Below, piece after piece: positions 1-5,895 of a stretch of DNA of 8,256 bases. The notes under the pieces are model-generated. The model saw only the letters and a program-made list of their open reading frames with translations, was not told the origin of the DNA and searched no databases. Position 1 is the first letter of the stretch; each line of letters starts with the position of its first letter. This stretch comes from JBBSIG01 sp038232215 (lineage in GTDB: Bacteria; Actinomycetota; Thermoleophilia; Gaiellales; Gaiellaceae): assembly GCA_038232215.1 (NCBI GenBank), contig JBBSIG010000109.1:1-8256 (forward strand), given 5' to 3'. The position numbers and the translations under genes were made by a program.

Positions 1-1570
1 CGGGCGGCAGCTTGCCGCGCTCGAGCGAGTAGGTGTAGGGCCCGCTGCCGCCGTCCGTCGCGAAAGCTTGCCGGTACCGAAGGCCACGCGTCGCCGTGGG
101 CAGGCCGAGGGGCGTCAGCAGCAGGTGCGACGTCGCGAGCCGGGCCGTGTACGTCTTGCTCGCCGGGTCCCCGTTGGCGTCGGCGGCCGTGACCGTGAAC
201 GTGAAGTAGCCGGCTCCGGCGTCCGGGACCCCGCTCAGCACGCCGGCCGAGTCGAGCGTGAGGCCTGCGGGGAGCGAGCCCCCGCTGAGCGTGAACACGT
301 AGGGGCCCGTCCCTCCGGACACCGCGAGGGGCTGACTGTAGAAGACGTTCGACGTGGCCGGAAACGGCAGGACGGTCGGCGCGAAGACGAGCAGCGCTGG
401 GCCGACGCTCAGGGTGAGCGTCGCGCTTCCGGTGGCGCCGTTCTTGTCTGTCGCGGTCACCGTCAGCGGGAAGTCGCCCTTCTCGGTCGGGGTTCCGCTG
501 AGGACGCCGGAGCTCTCGAGCGCGAGCCCGGCCGGCAGGGGGGCTCCGCCGGAGACGGCGAAGGCGTACGGGCACGTGCCGCCGCTCGCTGAGAAGACGG
601 CGCTGTAGGGAGAGCCTCTGTGCCCACCCGGCAGCGTCGCGGGAGCGAGCGTGATCTTCGGAGGGGCGATGACGAGCGAGTAGCTCCTCGTGCCCGTGCG
701 GTTGGCCGAGTCGGTTGCCCTGAGCGCGAACGTGAACGTGCCGGCCTTCGTCGGGGTGCCGGACAGCTTGCCGTCGGAGGAGATCGAGAGCCCGTCCGGG
801 AGCTTGCCGCTCGCGAGCCCGAACGTGTACGGCTCCGTGCCGCCCGACGCCGAGACGGTCTGGTCGTAGGCGACGCCGACCGCCCCGCCAGGGAGAGTCG
901 CCGTGGTCACGTCGAGGGCGCCGGACGTCGAGCCGGAGCCCCCGGCGCCCTTGGTCGAGAGCGAGAAGTAGCCGACGAAGCTGCGGCCGACCGCGTCGAC
1001 GACGGAGATCGCGAAGACGGCTCCGCCGATCGTCCGCGGCGTGCCCGCGAAGTGCCCGGAGGAGTCGAAGGTGATTCCGGTCGGCAGCGATCCTCCGATC
1101 AGCGAGTAGGTGTAGGGCGCCGTGCCGCCCGTCGTGCTCAGGCTCGAGTCGTACGGCACCCCGAGCGTCGCGTCGGGAAGCTGCGAGGGGGTCACGGACA
1201 GGGGGTTCGGGGCCACCGTGAGCGTGTAGGCGCGAGAGCCCGACGATCCTCCCGAGTCGCTCGCGGTGACGGTGAACGAGAAGGAGCCGGTCGAGGTCGT
1301 CCTGCCGAACAGCAGCCCCCCCTCGCTGAGGAAGAAGCCCGGCGGGAGCGAGCCCGCCGTGACCGCGAAGGTGTAGGGAGAGACGCCGCCGCTCGCCGTG
1401 ATCGACTGGGTGTAGTCGACGTTCGCCGTCGCGTCGGGCAAGCTCGCGGGCGAGAGCGTGAGCACGGCTGCCTGCCGGCCGGCCGCCGCGCCCGGAACGG
1501 CGAGCGTGGCCGTCGCGACGAGCGCGACAACCAGGCGGGGCCGAAAGAAGGTGGAGAGAGCGTGCCGCAT
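1..1570 (-). CDS. Secreted protein with tandem putative-Ig (He_PIG-like) repeats, C-terminus beyond window
   Basis: The frame is open from an ATG at 1570-1568 to the left edge: 523 codons with no stop or frameshift, and the 3' part is missing. Residues 1-30 look like a Sec signal peptide: Arg/His-rich start, hydrophobic stretch about 13-30, likely cleavage after Ala-Ala-Ala near residue 30. Then come about 86-residue repeats at roughly 36-121, 122-205, 218-303, 304-390, 391-479 and 480-523 (cut). Each has the pattern LP-x-A/G ... Y ... SGG-x-x-PY-x-F ... G-x-LP-x-G ... G-x-L-x-G-T-P ... F-x-V-x-A-x-D. This is the signature of putative-Ig/cadherin-like domains of bacterial surface proteins (family knowledge). 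A Gly/Ser-rich linker at 206-217 separates repeats 2 and 3. The only cysteine, C333, replaces the usual small residue before PY in repeat 4. The role is probably extracellular binding or a structural stalk; the ligand cannot be told. No strong Shine-Dalgarno precedes the ATG, so the start rests on the signal peptide. Confidence 0.88.
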   Translation of the reverse strand, partial: MRHALSTFFRPRLVVALVATATLAVPGAAAGRQAAVLTLSPASLPDATANVDYTQSITASGGVSPYTFAVTAGSLPPGFFLSEGGLLFGRTTSTGSFSFTVTASDSGGSSGSRAYTLTVAPNPLSVTPSQLPDATLGVPYDSSLSTTGGTAPYTYSLIGGSLPTGITFDSSGHFAGTPRTIGGAVFAISVVDAVGRSFVGYFSLSTKGAGGSGSTSGALDVTTATLPGGAVGVAYDQTVSASGGTEPYTFGLASGKLPDGLSISSDGKLSGTPTKAGTFTFALRATDSANRTGTRSYSLVIAPPKITLAPATLPGGHRGSPYSAVFSASGGTCPYAFAVSGGAPLPAGLALESSGVLSGTPTEKGDFPLTVTATDKNGATGSATLTLSVGPALLVFAPTVLPFPATSNVFYSQPLAVSGGTGPYVFTLSGGSLPAGLTLDSAGVLSGVPDAGAGYFTFTVTAADANGDPASKTYTARLATSHLLLTPLGLPTATRGLRYRQAFATDGGSGPYTYSLERGKLPP

Positions 1571-1621
1571 GGCGCTTCACGGGCAACTTCGACCGTTTCG
1601 ACCCCGGCCACGTCCCCCGTT

Positions 1622-1658
1622 CGGAGGATCGGAGGAGGTGGGGACCTGGCATCCTCCG
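1622..1658. repeat. 8-bp inverted repeat in the spacer between the Ig-repeat gene and tRNA-Ser
   Basis: CGGAGGAT at 1622-1629 is perfectly matched by ATCCTCCG at 1651-1658, around a 21-base purine-rich loop. It ends 7 bases before the first base of the tRNA and lies in the 95-base spacer (1571-1665) that must hold promoters for both divergent genes. I see no convincing -35/-10 pair for either. It could be an operator or a leader hairpin in the tRNA precursor. In GC-rich DNA it could also be chance. Confidence 0.4.
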
Positions 1659-1665
1659 TGCTTCC

Positions 1666-1754
1666 GGAGAGGTGTCCGAGCGGCCGAAGGAGCGCGACTG
1701 GAAATCGCGTACGTGCTGAAAGGTGCGTCGCGGGTTCAAATCCCGCCCTCTCCG
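1666..1754 (+). tRNA. tRNA-Ser (anticodon GGA)
   Basis: The 89 bases fold into a class II tRNA. The 7-bp acceptor stem pairs GGAGAGG (1666-1672) with CCTCTCC (1747-1753), followed by discriminator G1754, as expected for serine. The anticodon stem CGCGA/TCGCG (1693-1697/1705-1709) encloses loop CTGGAAA, giving anticodon GGA at 1700-1702, which reads UCC and UCU. The long variable arm, typical of tRNA-Ser, pairs 1711-1716 with 1723-1728 and includes two G-U pairs. The T arm is GCGGG / TTCAAAT / CCCGC (1730-1746). CCA is not encoded (CTC follows), so it must be added after transcription. It is transcribed away from the Ig-repeat gene and stands alone. Confidence 0.97.
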
Positions 1755-1757
1755 CTC

Positions 1758-1792
1758 AGGCGGCGGGGGAGCCGCTGGTTCCCCCGCCGCCT
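1758..1792 (+). terminator. Perfect 13-bp GC-rich hairpin just after tRNA-Ser
   Basis: Arms 1758-1770 (AGGCGGCGGGGGA) and 1780-1792 (TCCCCCGCCGCCT) are exact reverse complements around a 9-base loop. It begins 3 bases after the tRNA discriminator base, a natural place for the tRNA transcript to end. There is no T tract on either strand, so it is not a canonical intrinsic terminator. U-less hairpins are, however, commonly proposed as terminators or 3'-end stabilisers in high-GC actinobacteria. The hairpin is seen directly; the terminator role is inferred. Confidence 0.6.
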
Positions 1793-1824
1793 CGGAGCCG
1801 CCTCCCTTGCTCGCCGGCCTCCGT

Positions 1825-1864
1825 CCGACCGGGGTCCTACCATCGCCCGCAGCACCGACCGGGG
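1825..1864 (+). promoter_or_regulatory. Pair of 10-bp direct repeats flanking a possible -10 box of the 64-aa gene
   Basis: CCGACCGGGG occurs at 1825-1834 and again at 1855-1864, exactly 30 bp apart, close to three helical turns. Between them TACCAT (1838-1843) fits the TAnnnT form of a -10 box; no good -35 hexamer lies at normal spacing. The second copy runs into the purine-rich ribosome binding site of the 64-aa gene, whose ATG is at 1872. This layout would suit a dimeric regulator binding one face of the helix around the start of transcription. The repeat is seen directly; the promoter and operator roles are inferred and could be chance in GC-rich DNA. Confidence 0.35.
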
Positions 1865-1871
1865 AGGTGGG

Positions 1872-2066
1872 ATGTCCGTGGAGCCCGAGGAGTACGAGCT
1901 GCTCCTGATCGAGGAGGCCGACGCCTGGTTCGAGTACCTCGAGGCGACCACGGATCAGCCCGCCACGCGCTACGCGGAGCTCGAGCCCTGGGCCTGGGAG
2001 CAGCTCGGGCAGCAGCTGCAGGCGATCGAGGCGAGGCGCGCGCGACTGAGCTCGGCCGCCGTCTGA
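1872..2066 (+). CDS. Small acidic Trp-rich protein, 64 aa, function unknown
   Basis: I do not recognise the family. The open frame continues far upstream, but the start is set by GGGGAGGTGG just before ATG 1872-1874, a strong Shine-Dalgarno. The 64 residues are mostly acidic in the first two thirds (E/D-rich, e.g. EPEEYE near residues 4-9), with Trp at 19, 40 and 42, and basic near the C-terminus (EARRAR, 53-58). No signal peptide, membrane segment or Cys is present. The composition suggests two short helices, about 5-26 and 34-58, perhaps a small soluble regulator or binding partner. All but two sense codons end in G or C (exceptions GAT and CGA), matching a real gene of this genome. It is convergent with rodA (20 bp between stops) and downstream of tRNA-Ser. 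Coding status is likely; function is unknown. Confidence 0.75.
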   Translation: MSVEPEEYELLLIEEADAWFEYLEATTDQPATRYAELEPWAWEQLGQQLQAIEARRARLSSAAV

Positions 2067-2086
2067 TCCGAACGAAGAGCCTGAGC

Positions 2087-3271
2087 CTACGCTCGCCGCA
2101 GACCGCGGCTGCGCGCGTGGATCGCGAGCAGCACGCCGATCGCGAGGAGGTTCGAGATCATCGACGAGCCTCCGACGCTCACGAACGGGAGCGGAATGCC
2201 CGTGATCGGCGCGATTCCCATCGTCATGCCGACGTTGACGAAGATCTGGAAGAGGAGCGCGAGCACGATCCCGCCCGCCACGATGGCCGAGAAGGCGTCT
2301 CGCGCGAGCGTCACGATCCGTAGCCCGCGCCAGACGACGAGCAGGTAGAGCAGGAGCAGGAACGCCGAGCCCACGAAGCCGCGCTGCTCGGCCAGGGAGG
2401 CGAAGACGAAGTCGGTCGCGTGCTCGGGGTTGAAGCCGAGGCTCGTCTGCGTGGCGCCATCGACGCCCCGCCCGCGAACGCCGCCCGCCCCCACCGCGGT
2501 CACCGACTGGTTGGCGTTGTACGTCGTCCCGCCCGGATCCTTGGACGGGTTCGTGAAGCCGTACAGGCGCTCTGCCTGGTAGGGCTTGAGAACGTTTACG
2601 CCGGCCGCGGGCAGGACCCACAGGATCGCGAGGAGCGAGACGGTGAGCACCGCCCCGAGGGCGGCGAGGTGCGTCCAGCGCGTCCCCGCGACGAAGAGCA
2701 CCGCGGCGAGCGCGGCCCCGTAGACGAGCGCCGTGCCGATGTCGGGCTGCAGGAAGACGAGACCCGTCGGGACGAGCGCGAGCCCGACCGTGGCGAGCAC
2801 CGTCCGGGACTCTCCGATCCGCTTCGAGCGATCCGCGAGGAAGCCCGCCAGCGCCAGGACGAACAGGAGCTTGCCGAACTCCGACGGCTGGAAGCGGAAG
2901 AAGCCGAGATCGAGCCAGCGCTGGGAGCCGCGCGTCAGCGGAGCAGCGACGAAGACGACCACCATCATGGTGACCGTGCCCACGTAGATCTGCCGGTGGA
3001 AGCGCCTGTAGAGCCGAGGGTCGACGAGCAGCGCGCCGAGCAGGCCGACGCTTCCGGCGGCGACGAAGAGCGCCTGACGGACGACGTAGTAGTCGCTGTT
3101 GCCGTCGACGTCGTTCTGCGTGATCCCGCCGATCGACCAGAGCCCGTACGCGACGAGCGCCGCGACCGCGGACAGGAGCATCCAGTCGAGCCGGCGGACG
3201 AGCGACGCCGCCTCGGGCTCGGCGCGTCGCGCGCGCGCGCCCACACGCCTCGAGCCGGCGTACTCGACCAT
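2087..3271 (-). CDS. rodA: RodA, SEDS peptidoglycan glycosyltransferase
   Basis: RodA polymerises lipid II into glycan strands during elongation, working in the membrane with PBP2. The protein has 394 residues, normal to slightly long, with an Arg-rich cytoplasmic N-terminal tail (1-28) and about ten hydrophobic segments beginning near residue 30. SEDS signatures seen: RGSQRWLDLG (114-123), FQPSEFGKL (127-135), QPDIGTA (175-181), the PEHATDFVFA loop (282-291) and the MTMGIAPITGIPLPFVSVGGSS block (349-370). D287 in the TDFVF loop aligns with the catalytic Asp known in RodA homologues (family knowledge). The last block ends in SNLLAIGVLLAIH, as in other RodA proteins. The ATG overlaps the mrdA stop by one base (TGATG), with GGTGAG nine bases upstream, indicating coupled translation. 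It is the last gene of the operon. RodA rather than FtsW is supported by the mreBCD-PBP2 context. Confidence 0.95.
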   Translation of the reverse strand: MVEYAGSRRVGARARRAEPEAASLVRRLDWMLLSAVAALVAYGLWSIGGITQNDVDGNSDYYVVRQALFVAAGSVGLLGALLVDPRLYRRFHRQIYVGTVTMMVVVFVAAPLTRGSQRWLDLGFFRFQPSEFGKLLFVLALAGFLADRSKRIGESRTVLATVGLALVPTGLVFLQPDIGTALVYGAALAAVLFVAGTRWTHLAALGAVLTVSLLAILWVLPAAGVNVLKPYQAERLYGFTNPSKDPGGTTYNANQSVTAVGAGGVRGRGVDGATQTSLGFNPEHATDFVFASLAEQRGFVGSAFLLLLYLLVVWRGLRIVTLARDAFSAIVAGGIVLALLFQIFVNVGMTMGIAPITGIPLPFVSVGGSSMISNLLAIGVLLAIHARSRGLRRA

Positions 3272-5295
3272 CAGTCCGAGCTCACCGGGCTGGTCGAGGA
3301 AGCCCGCCTGCCGAAGTACTTCTCGAAGACCCGCAACGCCACCGGAGCGGCCGCCGTGCCTCCGTGGCCGCCGTTCTCGATCAGCGCGCAGACCACGAGC
3401 TTCGGGTCGTCAGACGGACCGTAGCCGCACCACCACGCCTGGTCGAAGGGGCGCGGATAGCCGTCGAGGTCGCGAACCTTCTCGGCCGTGCCGGTCTTGC
3501 CCGCGATCGAGACCGGGAAGTTCCCGAAGACGCCGACGGAGGTGCCGTAGGATTGGTGCGTCGCGTCGAGGAGGCCCTGGCGGACGACGGAGAGCGCGTA
3601 GGGGTCGACGCCGCTCGGCCGGCTGCTGCCCTGCGCGTAGGAGCGCAGGACGCGAGGGCGCGAGCCGGTCGAGCCCGCCTGCTCGACGGCGAGCAGCAGG
3701 TGGGGCGTCACGAGCCGGCCGCCGTTCGCGATCAGCGAGTAGAGGCGCGCCATCTGCAGCGGTGTCACGAGCAGGTCCTTCTGCCCGATCGCGAGCTGGA
3801 TCGAGTCGCCGGGCTTCCAGAGCCGGTCCTCCTGCCAGTGCTTCGGATCGGTCTCGCGCGTGAACGTGCGCAGGCGCCACTCGGGCGTCGGCAGCAGACC
3901 GGCCGCCTCCGGGCCGATGTCGATGCCCGTCCGTGAGCCGAAGCCGAGCCGAGTCGCCCACTCCTGCAGCGGGTGGCCGCGGTCCGGCGGCAGCTTGTAG
4001 AAGCTGTACCCGACGTCGTAGAAGTAGGTGTCGCACGACGCGGCGAGCGCCGTCGGCAGCGCCATCGGCTGATTGACGCCCGTGTCCCAGTTCTTGAAGG
4101 TCTGAGCGACGGAGCCGTCCGGGCGGTAGACGGTGTAGGACCCCGTGCAGGGCAGCGACCCGTACGGGGTGATGACGTGCTCCTGGAGGGCAGCCAGGGC
4201 CGTCACGGGCTTGAACGTGGAGCCGGGCGGATACGTGCCGTCGATCGCCCGGTTCTGGGCGGGGAAGTTCTTCGCCTCGGCGGCTGCGTTGTCGACGAGC
4301 GGCGCGAGCTTCTTCGGATCGATCCGGCCGACGTACACGCTCGGCTTGTACTTCGGCCACGACGCCATCGCGAGGACGGCACCGTCGTTCGGATCCATGG
4401 CGATGACGGCCCCCGCGTTCGCCGCCCAGGCCCCCTCCCCCTGCGCCGCCCTGATCCCGAGGCGCAGAGCGCGCTCGGCGGCCTGCTGCAGCTGGAGATC
4501 GATCGTGAGCCGGAGCCTGTACCCCGCCTCGGGCTGCTGCGAGAGGACGAGATCGCTCTGGGGCCGCCCGAGCGAGTCGACCCGGAGCTTCGCGAGCCCG
4601 GGGGTGCCACGCAGGTAGCCGTCGTAGGTCGCCTCCACACCCGCCTGGCCGATCTCGTCCCCGGGGCGAAGATCGGCGAGCGAGCGTTGCTCGAGCTGAT
4701 CCTTCGAGACCTCCGTGACGTAGCCGAGCAGGTGCGCGGCGAGCGACTGGTAGCGGTAGCGGCGCAGGTAGCTCTGGGCGATCTCGACACCCGGGAACTC
4801 GGCCTGGTGCTCCGACAGGTACATGACCTGGTCCGGGTGGACGGAGTGCTTCACGGTCACGGGCGTCAGGGGGTCGTCGGCGCGCTCGGCGATCTGCCTC
4901 ACGATGCTCTCGACCGGGACGTGGACGATCTCCGACAGGCGTTTCAGCTCGGCGTAGCGGCCTCGCCTCGGAAGGTCGTGCGGCCAGATCTGGACGGCAT
5001 TGCCGGCGACGTTCGTGACGAGCACCTTGCCCGTCCTGTCGAGGATCGGTCCCCGGGGGGCGGGCACTCGCACGGTCCGAAGCTGGTTGCTCTGGGCGGC
5101 CCGCAGGTACTTGGGGCCCGAGAGCACCTGCAACGCCCACAGGCGCAGGAACAGCACGGCGAAGGCGGCGAGCGCGACCATTCCGAGCACTCCCACCCGC
5201 AGCGCGATCCGCGGCGTCAGGCGATAGGGCTCCTCGACGCGAGGATCGGGCGGGAGGAAGCGGCGCGACGGCGAGCGCCTGGAGCGGCTAGCCAA
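3271..5295 (-). CDS. mrdA: Penicillin-binding protein 2, elongation-specific transpeptidase
   Basis: This class B PBP crosslinks peptidoglycan made by RodA in the lateral wall and is a beta-lactam target. It has 674 residues: a short basic cytoplasmic tail, one membrane anchor (about 32-56), a dimerisation/pedestal domain starting with RGPILDRTGKVLVTN (81-95), and a transpeptidase domain from about 290. Active-site motifs are STFK (S359 nucleophile, K362), SCD (420-422, the SxD form of the SxN motif) and KTGT (600-603). Other family blocks include YPPGS before the nucleophile and the GDSIQLAIGQ block (496-505). The start is TTG at 5295-5293, chosen because GGGAGGTGGA lies at a good distance upstream (GGAGG nine bases before) and because it overlaps the end of mreD by 8 bp, typical of coupled genes. 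No ATG lies before the membrane anchor. The stop overlaps the rodA start. Also called pbpA or pbp2. Confidence 0.95.
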   Translation of the reverse strand: MASRSRRSPSRRFLPPDPRVEEPYRLTPRIALRVGVLGMVALAAFAVLFLRLWALQVLSGPKYLRAAQSNQLRTVRVPAPRGPILDRTGKVLVTNVAGNAVQIWPHDLPRRGRYAELKRLSEIVHVPVESIVRQIAERADDPLTPVTVKHSVHPDQVMYLSEHQAEFPGVEIAQSYLRRYRYQSLAAHLLGYVTEVSKDQLEQRSLADLRPGDEIGQAGVEATYDGYLRGTPGLAKLRVDSLGRPQSDLVLSQQPEAGYRLRLTIDLQLQQAAERALRLGIRAAQGEGAWAANAGAVIAMDPNDGAVLAMASWPKYKPSVYVGRIDPKKLAPLVDNAAAEAKNFPAQNRAIDGTYPPGSTFKPVTALAALQEHVITPYGSLPCTGSYTVYRPDGSVAQTFKNWDTGVNQPMALPTALAASCDTYFYDVGYSFYKLPPDRGHPLQEWATRLGFGSRTGIDIGPEAAGLLPTPEWRLRTFTRETDPKHWQEDRLWKPGDSIQLAIGQKDLLVTPLQMARLYSLIANGGRLVTPHLLLAVEQAGSTGSRPRVLRSYAQGSSRPSGVDPYALSVVRQGLLDATHQSYGTSVGVFGNFPVSIAGKTGTAEKVRDLDGYPRPFDQAWWCGYGPSDDPKLVVCALIENGGHGGTAAAPVALRVFEKYFGRRASSTSPVSSD

Positions 5296-5860
5296 GGAGC
5301 TCCACCTCCCGGGTGCGCTCGGCCCGCGCGGGCGGGCGCAGCACGCGACGGCAGAGCGCGTACACGGGAGCGGTCAGGAGCAGGTTGAGCAGCACGGACG
5401 GCGCCAGCGAGTCGACCAGCACGAGCCTCGCGGGAACGGCGTCTCCGAGCATGAAGTGCAGCCCCGAGGCGCCGACGGCGTAGAGCACGGTGGCCACCCC
5501 CACCGAGAGGTAGGGCGCGTGGACGCGGTCCCGGCCGGTCGTCTCGCCGTAACGGCCGATCCAGTAGCCCGCGACGGTCAGCACGAGCGAGGTGAGGCCG
5601 AGCGTCTCGAGGGTGGCCGTGTCGAGGAGGAGACCGCCGAGGAAACCTGCCGCCGCGCCGACGATCGATCCTCGCAGAAGCGCGATGGCGACGAGCGCGA
5701 CGAGGAGCAGATCGAGAGCTCCGCCGAGGACGTGGAGCGAGGCGAGGACCGAGACCTGCAGGACCGCTGCGCAGAAGACGAGAGCGGCAGCCTTGACCGC
5801 GTCGACACCCACCTCAGACGCCAGTCCGAAACTCGAGCCGTGGCGCCCGACAGGCGCCAC
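5288..5860 (-). CDS. mreD: MreD, rod shape-determining membrane protein
   Basis: MreD is a small integral membrane partner of MreC in the elongasome. The product is up to 190 residues and very hydrophobic, with about five or six membrane segments at roughly 22-44, 47-62, 65-80, 86-103, 116-136 and 147-170. The stretch GFLGGLLLDTATLETLGLTS (72-91) resembles the G-x-x-x-G-L-x-x-D segment of the family. MreD is poorly conserved in sequence, so position between mreC and mrdA is a large part of the evidence. The start is uncertain. GTG 5860-5858 has no ribosome binding site at normal distance (GGAGAG lies about 21 bases upstream). GTG 5812-5810 would give 174 residues and remove a non-hydrophobic N-terminal tail. 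The stop lies inside the start region of mrdA (8-bp overlap), and 35 bases separate it from mreC. Confidence 0.88.
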   Translation of the reverse strand: MAPVGRHGSSFGLASEVGVDAVKAAALVFCAAVLQVSVLASLHVLGGALDLLLVALVAIALLRGSIVGAAAGFLGGLLLDTATLETLGLTSLVLTVAGYWIGRYGETTGRDRVHAPYLSVGVATVLYAVGASGLHFMLGDAVPARLVLVDSLAPSVLLNLLLTAPVYALCRRVLRPPARAERTREVELLG

Positions 5861-5895
5861 ACGTGTCGTTCGCAGTGACCACTCTCCGAAAGGCC

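Noticed and set aside
420..422. SCD instead of SxN in PBP2 as a possible missing active-site residue (protein residue numbers)
   Set aside because: The SxD form is known in elongation-type PBP2 proteins, so it is not evidence of an inactive enzyme.
1192..1611. 139-residue minus-strand open frame over the start of the Ig-repeat gene
   Set aside because: It is in another frame. The frame beginning at 1570 has the signal peptide and in-phase repeats, while this one is Arg/Ser/Pro-rich noise.
2061..2103. GTCTG...CAGAC inverted repeat between the 64-aa gene and rodA as a bidirectional terminator
   Set aside because: The stem is only 5 bp around a 33-base loop, with no T tract. It is too weak to call although a terminator would be expected here.
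620..2323. 567-residue plus-strand open frame
   Set aside because: It runs antisense through the Ig-repeat gene, through the tRNA and into rodA. Its product is Arg/Gly/Ala-rich low-complexity sequence, a GC-driven shadow.
3410..5140. 576-residue minus-strand open frame inside mrdA
   Set aside because: It is a frame-shifted shadow of the PBP2 gene. The mrdA frame carries all transpeptidase motifs; this one is Arg/Pro/Ala low complexity.
2420..5388. Long plus-strand open frames opposite rodA and mrdA (2420-3424, 3099-3863, 3973-5388)
   Set aside because: They are antisense to well-supported genes, with Arg/Glu/Asp-rich composition, no domain motifs and the wrong codon-position bias.
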